Assembly (NCBI RefSeq): GCF_049723905.1 | Contig: NZ_JBJKFD010000001.1 | Span: forward strand, 868,001-932,000 | DNA from: G963665185 sp049723905 | GTDB taxonomy: Bacteria > Desulfobacterota > Desulfovibrionia > Desulfovibrionales > Desulfovibrionaceae | Direction: 5' to 3' | DNA length: 64,000 nucleotides | Made by a program: the position numbers and the translations under genes | Shown here: in pieces, positions 49,853-59,935 of the stretch | How the letters are laid out: each line of letters opens with the position of its first letter | How positions within the stretch are numbered: the first letter of the stretch is position 1 | The notes under the pieces: generated by a model | What the model saw: only the letters and a program-made list of their open reading frames with translations | What the model was told of the DNA's origin: nothing | The model's database searches: none

Positions 49853-51289
49853 TCACCCCAGTTCCAAACGGTTCCCGCCTTTCCCTTTGGCTCGGTACAT
49901 AGCCATATCAGCCCGATGCAGCATTTCATCCAGGCTTTCCCCAGCCACATATTGTACCAACCCACAACTGAAGGTTATGGGAAAGTTGAAGTCAGTCTTT
50001 TCCAATGACTCATGAATGTGTGAAAACACCGCGGTAGCTTCTTCCAACGTCCCGCTCAAAAGAATCAAAAATTCGTCTCCACCAAGCCGAGCAAGCACGT
50101 CTGAAGGCCTTATACTTTCTTGAAGGACCCGCGAGATAGCTTGAAGAATTTCATCACCTCGGCGATGTCCGAAAGTATCGTTAATGTCTTTAAAAGAATC
50201 CACATCGAACAGCACTGCGGAAAAAGCATCACAGGTTCTTTCCTCGATGGAGACCAAACGGACATACTGTTCTTCCACCCCCCTTCGATTGGCAGCTCCG
50301 GTGAGCGGATCAGTCCGGACCAATAATTCTAAACGTCGTTGAAAGTAGTTGATGGTCCAGGCAGAGAGAAAAATAATAATAATGGAGACTCCGCCACCTA
50401 CAGCCAACGTCCTCACAAGGTTGCGACGAGCAGCTCCTAAGGAAACTCCCTCATCCTGTTCCACCAAAAGGAACCAATCCATGTCAGGAAGATAACGAGT
50501 GGACAGGAGAATGTGGCGGCCCTTCCTGTTAAATTCAAAGTTGGACGCTGCATCATGCGGGGTAAGAATTTCGTTCGCAAGATCCTTAATCCCTTCTTCG
50601 TTCCGGATAGAGTGGGTACCTATCAACGAAATATTTGGATGAATTTGAATACGTCCATCATAATCCACAAGGTAGACATCTCTATTATACTTCTTCTTTG
50701 TATCAAGAAGCAAGTTAGTAGCATGCTCAATCTGAACTCCGACGCCAGTAACACCAAGAAGGCGCCCTTTAAAGTCTTCAATCCTATAATTAATAAAAAC
50801 TGTAAGGCTATCCTCTTCAGCCTGATTTGTATCAACAATCAAATCGTATTTTTTATTCGTCCGCACAAACGAATAATACCATACGTCATGTTCATCACGT
50901 GGGCTTATCCGTTTCAGAGTGCCACCATTATAATAATAATTATCAGTTTTATTGGACACAAAGAATACAGTAGAAAACCCATACTTATTCTTAATTTCAC
51001 TAAGGTAGCGAACTAATTTGCTGAGATCCTTCTCACCATCAATAGCCCAATCTTTGAGAAATGTATCATTTGCCATGGCCGATGAGACAAGAAGCGGCCG
51101 TAACATGTCGCTGTGGATATCAGAATAGATGTTCTTTCCTGTAAGCGGGAGAGAAGAGTTCAGTAGCTCCTCTCGAATCGACTGACGAGTCACTTCGTAA
51201 TTAATAAGACTTGTCGCTAAAAAAGAGACAAAAAGAAGAACCGACAAAGAAGTAAGTAATTTCGTTTTTAAAGACATAGACTCGTTCAT
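49853..51289 (-). CDS. membrane diguanylate cyclase with periplasmic sensor
   Basis: About 478 residues from ATG at 51289 (an upstream in-frame ATG at 51340 is possible). N-terminal membrane helix ('LLTSLSVLLFVSFLATSLINY'), a large dCACHE-like sensor region with 'TVFFVSNKTDNYYYNGG' and 'GRLLGVTGVGVQIEHATNLL', and a second helix ('LAVGGGVSIIIIFLSAWTI'). The cyclase domain has 'RLGGDEFLILL' with all active-site residues. It should make c-di-GMP in response to a periplasmic ligand. The R-x-x-D inhibitory site is not obvious. Confidence 0.9.
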   Translation of the reverse strand: MNESMSLKTKLLTSLSVLLFVSFLATSLINYEVTRQSIREELLNSSLPLTGKNIYSDIHSDMLRPLLVSSAMANDTFLKDWAIDGEKDLSKLVRYLSEIKNKYGFSTVFFVSNKTDNYYYNGGTLKRISPRDEHDVWYYSFVRTNKKYDLIVDTNQAEEDSLTVFINYRIEDFKGRLLGVTGVGVQIEHATNLLLDTKKKYNRDVYLVDYDGRIQIHPNISLIGTHSIRNEEGIKDLANEILTPHDAASNFEFNRKGRHILLSTRYLPDMDWFLLVEQDEGVSLGAARRNLVRTLAVGGGVSIIIIFLSAWTINYFQRRLELLVRTDPLTGAANRRGVEEQYVRLVSIEERTCDAFSAVLFDVDSFKDINDTFGHRRGDEILQAISRVLQESIRPSDVLARLGGDEFLILLSGTLEEATAVFSHIHESLEKTDFNFPITFSCGLVQYVAGESLDEMLHRADMAMYRAKGKGGNRLELG

Positions 51290-51552
51290 CACTCCGTAAC
51301 TACCAAAGCTGAAGTCCCCAAGAACACACAAAAAAATCAAGATGCCCGTCTTTTCAGATCACATACCAGCACAAAATAAAACCAGCAATGCATGAAAATT
51401 ATCTTTAATTTTCCAAGAACAAACAGCATTTTCCCCAAAAAATAAGCCACACCCATTGTTTTCTCAGTCAGCTTTGTCCTTTGCCCCCAGTGTGAGCGCA
51501 AAACACAAATTAAGAGTCTTGCCATGGAGAGCACCCCGCTTTATCAAACGGT

Positions 51553-51978
51553 ATGCGTAAAAAATCTCCCTCTGTTTCCCCAAAGGGCATTGGACGAGCG
51601 TTAACCAGCACCAACGAAATGCCCCAGATTTCCCTCTGTTGGACTCCCCCGGGACGCAAGGACGAAAGAATACATTGCATTGTCTCCAACGTCACTCTCC
51701 AAGTGATGGAGCTTGAGCAAACAAACGATTGTCCAGCCACCCTGACCACAACCAGTCCTAAAGAAAAAGCGTTCTGCCCGTTCATAGAAAATAAAATAAT
51801 CGCCCTCCTGCCGGTGGTTCACGGAGACAAGATGGATGCTACTCCATGGGCAACCTCCTCTCCATCTTTAATGGGACAGCCAGCATTTTTTATCGACAGA
51901 GCAGACGACGTCTGCTCCAATGAACGCCACAAGTTTATTCGGGCAATGGGAAACTCCCCACAGCCCGATCTATATTGA
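51553..51978 (+). CDS. doubtful ORF, unknown
   Basis: 141 codons with no ribosome site I can see and no recognised domain. The opposite strand has a frame of 91 codons over the same bases. The 51290-52151 interval otherwise shows only AT-rich sequence and a CCCGG/CCGGG hairpin near 51985. I list it because it is the only candidate in an 860-bp interval. Confidence 0.25.
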   Translation: MRKKSPSVSPKGIGRALTSTNEMPQISLCWTPPGRKDERIHCIVSNVTLQVMELEQTNDCPATLTTTSPKEKAFCPFIENKIIALLPVVHGDKMDATPWATSSPSLMGQPAFFIDRADDVCSNERHKFIRAMGNSPQPDLY

Positions 51979-52151
51979 AACCACCCCGGAATCTCCCGGG
52001 CTGGAGGTGTGAGAAAGCCTGCTTGCCCCGTTTTTTATCATAGCCAGACAGACCTTAGGAAGAATGACTTCAGTCATGGTAATCCACATTTGCGATCATC
52101 TAGACATAAACAACCAATTTATGACTCCCTGGCAGGGAGCGGGAGGCAACA

Positions 52152-52871
52152 ATGGAACATAAGCTGACATGGTACGGCCACTCCAATTTCAAACTGGAAA
52201 CAGAAAACAAACAGACATTCGTATTCGATCCTTTTTTTACTGGTAACCCTTCTGCTCCGGTGGATGCAGCTGTCATTAAACGGGCTGACGCGGTCCTCAT
52301 AACCCATGACCACGACGACCACATAGGACAGGCGATCGAGATATGCCAATCAACTGGTGCGCACTGTGTTGGAGTATTTGACACGATCAAAAAACTCACA
52401 GGGCAAGGGCTTCCGGACAACGGCATTGGCATGAACGTTGGAGGAACGGTGATGGTAGGTGAAACCTCCATCCATATGGTACAGGCTGTTCATTCAACAG
52501 CTAGTGGAGTGGCGACAGGTTACATCCTGACATTGAATGACGGACTGTGCCTTTATCATGCGGGGGATACCGGGTTGTTCTCAAGCATGGAATTATTCGG
52601 CCTTTTCAACACTATTGACGTTGCTTTGCTTCCTATTGGTGGCTGGTTCACCATGGGACCAGAGCACGCCGCTTATGCATGCAAGCTGCTCAAATGCCAA
52701 AAAGTAATTCCCATGCATTGGGGCACGTTTCCTATCTTGGAGCAAAATACGAAACCTTTTGCAAACGCCCTTGAACGGATGGCACCCGATACAGGCTTAG
52801 TGCCCATGGAGCCGGGACAAACAATCTCCATACGTAAAGAAAATGACAATCTGCAGTGCAGCTGCGAATAA
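52152..52871 (+). CDS. metal-dependent hydrolase, metallo-beta-lactamase fold (UPF0173)
   Basis: 239 residues. The zinc-binding H-x-H-x-D-H is HDHDDH (52-57), followed by 'GDTGLFSSMELFG' and the C-terminal 'VIPMHWGTFPIL' histidine. This set and the length fit UPF0173/YtkL-like hydrolases; substrate unknown. It stands alone, convergent with the next gene. Confidence 0.92.
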   Translation: MEHKLTWYGHSNFKLETENKQTFVFDPFFTGNPSAPVDAAVIKRADAVLITHDHDDHIGQAIEICQSTGAHCVGVFDTIKKLTGQGLPDNGIGMNVGGTVMVGETSIHMVQAVHSTASGVATGYILTLNDGLCLYHAGDTGLFSSMELFGLFNTIDVALLPIGGWFTMGPEHAAYACKLLKCQKVIPMHWGTFPILEQNTKPFANALERMAPDTGLVPMEPGQTISIRKENDNLQCSCE

Positions 52872-52893
52872 ATAGCTCATACTTTGTATTGCA

Positions 52894-52931
52894 AAAAAAG
52901 GCGGAAGTCCTCAATGGACTCCCGCCTTTTT
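52894..52931. terminator. bidirectional terminator
   Basis: AAAAAAGGCGG-A-AGTCC pairs with GGACT-C-CCGCCTTTTT around TCAAT. It lies between the convergent genes 52152-52871 and 52959-54638 and serves both. Confidence 0.85.
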
Positions 52932-52958
52932 CACTTTCAATTTTTGACTAGAGAAGGA

Positions 52959-54638
52959 TTATTCTTTTTGAGCACTACTGAGATCGAGCTCGTAAGCCAA
53001 AATCCTTGTTCTCCGGTTTTCCAGGCCAACGCCACCTGCATAAGAATTTATGCATACGCACAGCTCATCCTGGCCGTCCGAGTCGATGTCGGCCAAACCA
53101 TAGTCGACAATCGTTCCCTTGATTTCACGAGTTTTCCATGCAAGTGACAAACCTGCTCCATCCCAGAACAAAGAATGCATCTCACCAAAGGGATAGTTGC
53201 GGTACCGTTCAAAGAACTGTCCTGCCACCGACCTATTTCGGTTGACAAGAAGCTCGTACTTCCCCTTATCGGTAGAGAGCTGTGTAAGCAGCAGACGTTC
53301 CGGGAAGTAGAAGATGTCGGTGACTGGATTGTCCCGTTTAATGCCAAGGCCTGGAATCTTGACGAAAACTTCCACGCCTACAGGGGAGTTCACATACTTT
53401 CTTTCCGATTCGTACAAAACCTGATCACTCGAATCGTAAACCCGCAGGTGGTCATTGCCGTCAGCAAACAGGGTATACATACCATCTTTCGTAGGCAGAT
53501 AAGCGAAGTTAAACACGTTGGCAAACGGCGGTACCTTCAGCCTTTTACCAAGTTTAACTTCATTCTGCGTAACAATAAGTTCGTACACTTCCCTGTCGAA
53601 CATGTTGGTCTTGCCAACCTTCTGGCCAATAAGCAGAGGACGAAAATTCGGAGGAAGCCTTACAAGGTTGATATAGTAAGGAATCTCCTCCCGATCTACT
53701 ACAAACGAGCCTTTTTTGTAGCGGAAGATAAAAGAGATAGGAGCAACATCCCGAGCATCTTCATCCAGCCTGGTGGTAATCCTATCGGTCATCCCCGTAA
53801 CGATCAGCTCTTTGGCACCGTCGCGATCATAGTCAAAAGCGTTCAGCCGAACCATCTGAAAACGCCGAGGAAAGTCGTACTGCGCCACGGAGACCATTTT
53901 ACGGTCTTCGATGGTGTAGGCATGCAGGCGATGGTCTTCGAGAAGAAAAACTTCACTTTTCCCATCACCATCTGCATCGCAGATAACCATATTGCCAGCA
54001 GCAAAGGGCAACGACTGGCTCTGCCAACGCCCAGGCGTTTCCGCCCCGCCCTCATACTTGAACTGAGGGTTGAGGGAAAATTCCTGTCCAGCTACACTTT
54101 CATTATAGACAAGGCCTGGATTAAGAACCTTTACAGGCTTTTCGGCCTTGTCTTTGCCCGCTGCATTGGGACGAGCGAAAATTTCTTCATTGATTTTCCC
54201 AGCCATTTTTTCCAGTTCAGGAATCAAATTCTGAACTTTGACAGTGGAGCTATTCGGCCAGGAACGTCCGTTTTTGTCTTCAACCTTTACATCCAGGCTT
54301 ACATCGTCTCCGGCAACCATTGCCGTTCCCCAGATGAGGTAATCTGCATTCAACGCATCCAATTGGTTGATTACATCCATCCTGGTCTTGGGAATATTAC
54401 CCTTTTCCTGAATCAGCTGCTTGTCGACAGACTGAAAATGATCCCGCCAATTCAGACGGGTGGAAAGCATATCTGCAATTCCCTGGGACAAATACGCATA
54501 TTTATCTGGTCCATTGACCGTCAAAGGAAGGACTGCATATTTCTGCACCCCGGAAGAAGCCCGTGCTGCCCCAGCATATACCGCGACAGAAGCAATCACC
54601 ATACAGCACAAAATACATGCGCCAACGAATCTTTTCAT
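52959..54638 (-). CDS. exported VCBS/FG-GAP-like protein
   Basis: 559 residues with a signal peptide (MKRFVGACILCCMVIASVAVYAGAARA). The first ~130 mature residues ('YAVLPLTVNGPDKYAYLSQGIADMLSTRLNWRDHF' and 'DALNADYLIWGTAMVAGDDVSLDVKVED') resemble FlgO/TolB-N-like domains. The rest contains calcium-site-like repeats: 'CDADGDGKSEVFLLEDH', 'FDYDRDGAKELIVTGM' and 'ADIDSDGQDELCVCIN', as in FG-GAP/VCBS beta-propellers. Probably a periplasmic or surface adaptor; function unknown. Confidence 0.85.
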   Translation of the reverse strand: MKRFVGACILCCMVIASVAVYAGAARASSGVQKYAVLPLTVNGPDKYAYLSQGIADMLSTRLNWRDHFQSVDKQLIQEKGNIPKTRMDVINQLDALNADYLIWGTAMVAGDDVSLDVKVEDKNGRSWPNSSTVKVQNLIPELEKMAGKINEEIFARPNAAGKDKAEKPVKVLNPGLVYNESVAGQEFSLNPQFKYEGGAETPGRWQSQSLPFAAGNMVICDADGDGKSEVFLLEDHRLHAYTIEDRKMVSVAQYDFPRRFQMVRLNAFDYDRDGAKELIVTGMTDRITTRLDEDARDVAPISFIFRYKKGSFVVDREEIPYYINLVRLPPNFRPLLIGQKVGKTNMFDREVYELIVTQNEVKLGKRLKVPPFANVFNFAYLPTKDGMYTLFADGNDHLRVYDSSDQVLYESERKYVNSPVGVEVFVKIPGLGIKRDNPVTDIFYFPERLLLTQLSTDKGKYELLVNRNRSVAGQFFERYRNYPFGEMHSLFWDGAGLSLAWKTREIKGTIVDYGLADIDSDGQDELCVCINSYAGGVGLENRRTRILAYELDLSSAQKE

Positions 54639-54837
54639 TCAATCCTCCAAAGAAGGCAGTGTATTCAGGAGACCCAGCCCACAACATATAGTCCGGGCTT
54701 TCTTACGAAAGAAAAAAACGCCAAGGGAAAGTGAGAAAGACTTGCCCATAGCGACAATGTTCGGGGTTCATTAGCATGACATGGTCCCAAGCGCAAAGCG
54801 TCAAAATGCGCATAACACCGTCTACCTCACACCCAAT

Positions 54838-56661
54838 TCATTTATTTTTGTCTGTCCCCACCGTACCACCGACGAGCCCGGCAAGCTGACTACGCAACTT
54901 TTCCGCACTCTTACGCCCGATCCCCGGAATTGCAAGAAAATCCTCCACAGATGCTCCTGCCATATCCTCTAGTGAATCAAAACGTTCCCAAAATATGGAT
55001 GCTGTTTTAGGGCCAATGCCTTCCAGGCTTTCCAACCGGCTGGCCATGGCCCGTCCTCTGTGTACCTTTCTCTGTCGCCCGATAACATGGTCATGCGCAG
55101 CGTCACGCACCCGCTGCAAAAAAAGAAGTTCCGGGCTACCCGGCCGAATGGACAAAGGATTCTTACGCCCTGGACGAAAGATGACATCTTCTAATTCGCC
55201 TGCTTTACGCCCAGCCTTGGCAATAGAGGCCAATTCAAACAAATCGTCCCCTCCAGCCTTGATGAGCCCCTCTTGCACCGCCGCCAACTGGCCCCTCCCC
55301 CCATCGACCAGAAGCAAGTCCGGCCATGGAGCACCTGACTCTATCCGTCGTTGAGCCCATAAATGCAAAGCAAGATAGTCATCACTCGTCCCCTCAGCCT
55401 CTTCTATGGAATAAATCCGGTTGGACTCAGGACTCGGCCTACCCATTTCAAAAACAACGACTCCCGCCCTGACGTTCAGACCGGAAAGATGGGAGATATC
55501 GACACACTCCACACGCTCTGCTGGCCTGGAAAGACGAAGAGACGAAGCAAGCAAAGTGGCCATTGAAGCATCATCATTTCCTTTATTCGCCTCAAGGGCA
55601 TTATTTCTGGCCATAGCCAAGAGCTTCTTATCCAGGCCGGTCACTGGGCCCACAAGCTGCACGCTTTCTCCCCGTCTATCCGACAGAACCTGCTGCACCA
55701 CACTGTTTTCCAAGCTCCATGGGAGCAATATTTCATGGGGGATGTCACGCTCTTTACCGTAAAACTGCATCAGAAATGCTTCAATAGCCTCTCCTGTGTC
55801 GTCTTCTCCAACACCAGGCCAGGAAAAAGGCCGTCCTCCGAGCAAGCGGCCCTGTCGAATAAACAATACTCCAAGACATAATCGACCATCGGCAGCAACT
55901 GCATCCACAACATCTCGATCCGAACCGCCTTCCTGCACCACGGCCTGACGCTCTACGGTGCTTTGCACAGCACGAATCTGATCGCGAAACATGGCTGCCC
56001 GTTCAAAGTCCATTTCCTGGCTAGCTTTTTCCATATCGTGTTGCAGCATGTCCAAAAGAATTCCAGACCGTCCAGAAAGCAACATCTCAACACGCCCGAC
56101 AACGGCAGCGTATTCCTGTTCGTCTACATGCATCACGCACGGGGCAGGGCATTGCTGAATGTGATGATATAAACAAGGCCGAATCCGATTGCGCATGGCT
56201 TTGTCTGAACACTTGCGTAGCGGAAAGACACGATTAATCAACCGATACGTGATGCGTGCCGCATCTGCCGAGACAAACGGCCCGTAATATTGTGCCCCAT
56301 CCCGAATCACCTTGCGAGTGACCATTAGCCGGGGAAATTTTGTTTTTTTGTTCAAACGGAAAAGCAGATAGCGCTTATCATCACGCAAAACGATGTTATA
56401 CCGGGGCTTGTGCTTTTTGATAAGGCTTTCTTCGAGAAGAAGCGCCTCCTTCTCGGTTCCGGTCCGGAAATAGTCGATGGCAGCAATCTTGCCAACCATG
56501 ACCTTGGTTTTAGGGGTATGCCGTTCTACTGCCCGAAAGTAGGAAGTCAGACGGCGTCGAAGATTCTTCGCCTTGCCAACGTAGATGATGCGCCCGGCAT
56601 CATCTTTCATCATATATATACCTGGCCCAGTGGGATAATCACGAGGTTCAAAATCGTACAT
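54838..56661 (-). CDS. uvrC: UvrC, excinuclease ABC subunit C
   Basis: 607 residues when read from the ATG at 56661; a longer in-frame start at 56724 adds a non-conserved leader. N-terminal GIY-YIG nuclease ('GPGIYMMKDDAGRIIYVGKAKNLRRRL'), a UVR motif, RNaseH-like 5'-nuclease ('ECVDISHLSG' and 'LLVDGGRGQLAA') and C-terminal helix-hairpin-helix pair ('LEGIGPKTASIFWERF', 'FLAIPGIGRKSAEKL'). It makes both incisions in nucleotide-excision repair with UvrA and UvrB. Confidence 0.97.
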   Translation of the reverse strand: MYDFEPRDYPTGPGIYMMKDDAGRIIYVGKAKNLRRRLTSYFRAVERHTPKTKVMVGKIAAIDYFRTGTEKEALLLEESLIKKHKPRYNIVLRDDKRYLLFRLNKKTKFPRLMVTRKVIRDGAQYYGPFVSADAARITYRLINRVFPLRKCSDKAMRNRIRPCLYHHIQQCPAPCVMHVDEQEYAAVVGRVEMLLSGRSGILLDMLQHDMEKASQEMDFERAAMFRDQIRAVQSTVERQAVVQEGGSDRDVVDAVAADGRLCLGVLFIRQGRLLGGRPFSWPGVGEDDTGEAIEAFLMQFYGKERDIPHEILLPWSLENSVVQQVLSDRRGESVQLVGPVTGLDKKLLAMARNNALEANKGNDDASMATLLASSLRLSRPAERVECVDISHLSGLNVRAGVVVFEMGRPSPESNRIYSIEEAEGTSDDYLALHLWAQRRIESGAPWPDLLLVDGGRGQLAAVQEGLIKAGGDDLFELASIAKAGRKAGELEDVIFRPGRKNPLSIRPGSPELLFLQRVRDAAHDHVIGRQRKVHRGRAMASRLESLEGIGPKTASIFWERFDSLEDMAGASVEDFLAIPGIGRKSAEKLRSQLAGLVGGTVGTDKNK

Positions 56662-56835
56662 GTTCGGACTGATAGGACGCGGAGGGAGGATTGTCCAGCT
56701 GCTATAATAAGGATAGTCATGCAAACCGCCGCATGAAGGTACAAAAAATTGGACGGTAAAATTTTTTTTACTTTCTGCCGAAAAAATGTCGTTTTCGTCT
56801 TGCCATGGAAGTCTTCACACGGTAGAAAGTCTCTG

Positions 56836-56851
56836 CACCTTGGGAAAGGTG
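56836..56851 (+). promoter_or_regulatory. small hairpin in the porin leader
   Basis: CACCTT and AAGGTG pair around GGGA, about 60 bp before the porin start codon in an AT-rich 5' region. It may stabilise this presumably abundant mRNA. Confidence 0.3.
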
Positions 56852-56909
56852 TACTCGCGTGTCAAGGTTTTGAACATTTTAGTTAACGCAAAAGAAGGAA
56901 GGTATACGC

Positions 56910-58253
56910 ATGAAACGTTTTATCGTTCTCGCTGTAATGGCCGCCTTCGTTCTGGGCGCTTTCGGCACCGCATCCGCCGTTGAGCTCAAAACGAAAGGGT
57001 CTATGAGAATCAGCGCTAACTGGTCCAACAACAATGATTTCCTGTCCACCGAAGATAACGGCGGACACGAAGACGATTTCGCCGTTTGGCAGCGTCTGCG
57101 CGTGGAATTCTCTTTTGTGGCCAATGAAAACCTGATGGCCCGCACCCAGTTCGAAATCGGCGACACCGCTTGGGGCCGTAACGAAGGTGCCTTCGACACT
57201 GACCGCGCTGTTGTCGAAGTTCCCCGTGCTTACCTGCAGTTCCGTTGGCCCAACACCAACGTGCTGATCACTGCTGGTAAAATGCCCGTGGCCCTGCCTG
57301 ATGCCGGCTACTTCGGTTCCGTCATCTTCGACGAAAACATCTCCGCCCTGACCATCAACATTCCCGTGAATGACATGATCGGCGTTCTGGTTGGTTACGC
57401 TCGCGCCCTGGACGGCGACGTCAGCGAAACGACCAAAAAGTATGACGATGAATTCGACATGGCCTTTTTGGCCCTGCCCATCACCCCCGAAGGATTCGGC
57501 GTAACGCCTTTCTTCGTGTACGGTTTCATGGGCAAGGACACCCTGGCTCGCTTCAATGGCGATACCGCTCCTTTCACCTCCTCCGCTTACATGACTGGCG
57601 CTTCCTACAAGGATAACGTCAATCCTTGGTGGGCAGGTCTGGCTCTGAACGTTACCGCTCTGGATCCCTTTGCTTTCTACTTTGACATCAACTACGGCGC
57701 CATCGACGACGATGACAACCGTAACGATCGCAAGGGTTGGTTCGCCGACCTGGCTATCGAGTACAAAGGCCTGGATTGGTTCGTACCCAGCATCTTCGGC
57801 GCTTACAGCACCGGCCTGGACGACGATCCTGACAACGGCGACGAACGTATGCCCACCATCGATGAAGGTTGGAGCGTAGGCGCATTCAACACCTGGACGG
57901 ACTCCAGCTCTTTCAAGGGCACCATCGACGCTAACACCGTTGGCGCTTGGTACCTCGGCCTCCGTCTGGCCAAGATCTCCTTCATGGACAAGCTGTCCCA
58001 CGACATCACCTTCTTGTACGCTCACGGTACCAACGACTCCTCCCAGGCTGGTGTTCTGGAATATGGTCGTGACCTGACCGACGACGACTCCATCTTCGAA
58101 ATCGACTTGTCCAATAAGTACCAGATTTATGAAGAACTGTCCGCCATCTTCGAAATTGGCTACGTCATCAACGACTACGACAAGGACACCTGGGGTCTCG
58201 ACAACAATCGTGACGCCTTCAAGGCCGCCCTCGGTCTGAAGTACAACTTCTAA
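56910..58253 (+). CDS. outer-membrane porin (Desulfovibrio homotrimeric type)
   Basis: 447 residues with a signal peptide (MKRFIVLAVMAAFVLGAFGTASA) and mature start VELKTKGSMRIS. Many alternating beta strands, 'FEIGDTAWG', 'YARALDGDV', a 'DMAFLALPITPEGFGVTPFFVYG' segment, and a C-terminal Phe ('ALGLKYNF'), the usual barrel-insertion signal. AAGGAAGG site. Codon use is strongly biased, consistent with high expression. It is followed by a terminator and a paralogue. Confidence 0.93.
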   Translation: MKRFIVLAVMAAFVLGAFGTASAVELKTKGSMRISANWSNNNDFLSTEDNGGHEDDFAVWQRLRVEFSFVANENLMARTQFEIGDTAWGRNEGAFDTDRAVVEVPRAYLQFRWPNTNVLITAGKMPVALPDAGYFGSVIFDENISALTINIPVNDMIGVLVGYARALDGDVSETTKKYDDEFDMAFLALPITPEGFGVTPFFVYGFMGKDTLARFNGDTAPFTSSAYMTGASYKDNVNPWWAGLALNVTALDPFAFYFDINYGAIDDDDNRNDRKGWFADLAIEYKGLDWFVPSIFGAYSTGLDDDPDNGDERMPTIDEGWSVGAFNTWTDSSSFKGTIDANTVGAWYLGLRLAKISFMDKLSHDITFLYAHGTNDSSQAGVLEYGRDLTDDDSIFEIDLSNKYQIYEELSAIFEIGYVINDYDKDTWGLDNNRDAFKAALGLKYNF

Positions 58254-58278
58254 ATTGTTCTAGCCTGACACGCTATGA

Positions 58279-58310
58279 GGCCGGTACCTTCGGGTGCCGG
58301 CCTTTTTTTT
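58279..58310 (+). terminator. porin terminator
   Basis: A 10-bp GC-rich stem (GGCCGGTACC with GGTGCCGGCC, one wobble) closed by TTCG and followed by eight T's. Confidence 0.92.
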
Positions 58311-58414
58311 GTTGATGTCCCAAACTCAAGTCGCCTTTTTTCAACAAAAAACAGTTGCAACCTTGTAGTGAACACCAACTGGAGCTAAAAAGAAACATCA
58401 TAAGGAGGATATAC

Positions 58415-59827
58415 ATGTATATGTCTCTCAAGATGCGCCTGCTGCTGGTGTTTTTCATGCTTGCTCTGGTTGCCGTCTCTAAATCCGCACACTCGGTGGA
58501 GTTGAAGACAAAAGGCGAACTCAAGATGAATGCCAATTTCTGGAACAACATGAACTTTACTTCAAACCCGGGGGGAATTCCGAAGAATGACATCACCACC
58601 TACGAATCGTCAGTCCTCTGGGAGCGACTCCGCATAGATTTCAATTTTATCGCCAATAGCAATCTCAAAGCTTACGTTCAATTCGAGATAGGTGAATTTG
58701 CCTGGGGCAGTGAAGAAGGAGCTTTCGATACAGATGAGGTAGCAATTGAAGTGCCACGGTCCATGCTCCAATTTACCTGGCCTAACACAAACATCGACTT
58801 TTCCGTTGGTAAATTCGAGCTCGTCGTTCCAGCCTCCTCTTATTTTACAGGAAGTGCCATTTTTGATGAGAACATAACTGCAGCATTGATTGCCATTCCA
58901 ATTACCGAGGAGGTCAGTGCCGTCCTAAACTATGCCAGAGCACTGGATGCAGATGTTGCAGAAACGGGTAAACAGTATGACGATGACTTTGACTTCGTGC
59001 TTCTGTCATTTCCTATTACTCAGGAGGGCGTTAGCGTAACGCCCTTTTTCATCTATTCCTGGCTAGGAAAAAACTGCATTAATCGAACAATTGAAGTGAA
59101 AACCAAATCGGCTTCAGATATGGCTGGCATGCTCTCAGCCGTAGGTAGTCAAACAGGACGGTACGAATCGTCAATGGTGCACCCGTGGTGGGCTGGCGCA
59201 AGCTTTGAAGCAAACGACCTTCTGGCGCCCTTTGCCCTGTACTTTGATTTCAACTACGGCCACCTTGATGACAGCAACAGCAGAAATGACCGCAAAGGCT
59301 GGTTCACGGATATTGCCATCGAATACCGAGGCTGGGACTGGTTCGTCCCCAGCCTTTTTTTCGCGTACGGTTCAGGCATGGACAGCGACATAAACAATGG
59401 AGACGAACGCATGCCCTACCTGGATGAAGACTGGGATGCTGGGACATCATGGACGGGCAACTCCCCTACCCTAAAATCCGACCTGAACACACATCCTATG
59501 GGCGCATGGTATCTAGGGGCTAAACTTGCTCAGATATCTTTTATGGACAAACTTTCGCACGACTTGATCTTTGCTTACTACCACGGGACAAACCATCAGG
59601 ATATGGCTCCCTACCTGAAGTATGCAAACGACCTGACCACTGAAGACTCAGTCATGGAAGTGGACTTGTACAGCAACTACGCCATTTTCAATGAGTTAAC
59701 AGCAATAGTGGAATTGGGTGTTCTCTTTCCCGACTACGATAAGGCAACCTGGAAAAAAAGTGCGCCTGCGGCAGATGAACAAAAAACGGCCTGGAAGGTT
59801 GTAGTTGGTTTGAAGTATTTATTCTGA
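58415..59827 (+). CDS. second outer-membrane porin (paralogue)
   Basis: 470 residues from the ATG at 58415, six bases after AAGGAGG. Signal peptide (MSLKMRLLLVFFMLALVAVSKSAHS), mature VELKTKGELKMNANF and the same order of motifs as the first porin ('FEIGEFAWGSEEGAF', 'YARALDADVAETGKQYDDDF', 'DRKGWFTDIAIEYRGWDWFVPS'). It ends in 'GLKYLF'. Codon use is less biased than in the first copy, suggesting lower expression or a conditional role. Confidence 0.93.
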   Translation: MYMSLKMRLLLVFFMLALVAVSKSAHSVELKTKGELKMNANFWNNMNFTSNPGGIPKNDITTYESSVLWERLRIDFNFIANSNLKAYVQFEIGEFAWGSEEGAFDTDEVAIEVPRSMLQFTWPNTNIDFSVGKFELVVPASSYFTGSAIFDENITAALIAIPITEEVSAVLNYARALDADVAETGKQYDDDFDFVLLSFPITQEGVSVTPFFIYSWLGKNCINRTIEVKTKSASDMAGMLSAVGSQTGRYESSMVHPWWAGASFEANDLLAPFALYFDFNYGHLDDSNSRNDRKGWFTDIAIEYRGWDWFVPSLFFAYGSGMDSDINNGDERMPYLDEDWDAGTSWTGNSPTLKSDLNTHPMGAWYLGAKLAQISFMDKLSHDLIFAYYHGTNHQDMAPYLKYANDLTTEDSVMEVDLYSNYAIFNELTAIVELGVLFPDYDKATWKKSAPAADEQKTAWKVVVGLKYLF

Positions 59828-59848
59828 ATTTAATTTATTGGGGGCTGC

Positions 59849-59899
59849 TTCAATAAAAGAGCCCGAACGAGTTCAGCTCGTTCGGGCTCTTTTATTGAA
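59849..59899. terminator. long bidirectional terminator
   Basis: A 23-bp perfect inverted repeat (59849-59871 with 59877-59899) with loop TTCAG; AATAAAAGAG on one side and CTCTTTTATT on the other give T-rich tails both ways. It serves the second porin and the convergent paaK gene. Confidence 0.9.
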
Positions 59900-59935
59900 A
59901 ATTTCACACTCGAAATCAAAACCTACACCCCAAAA

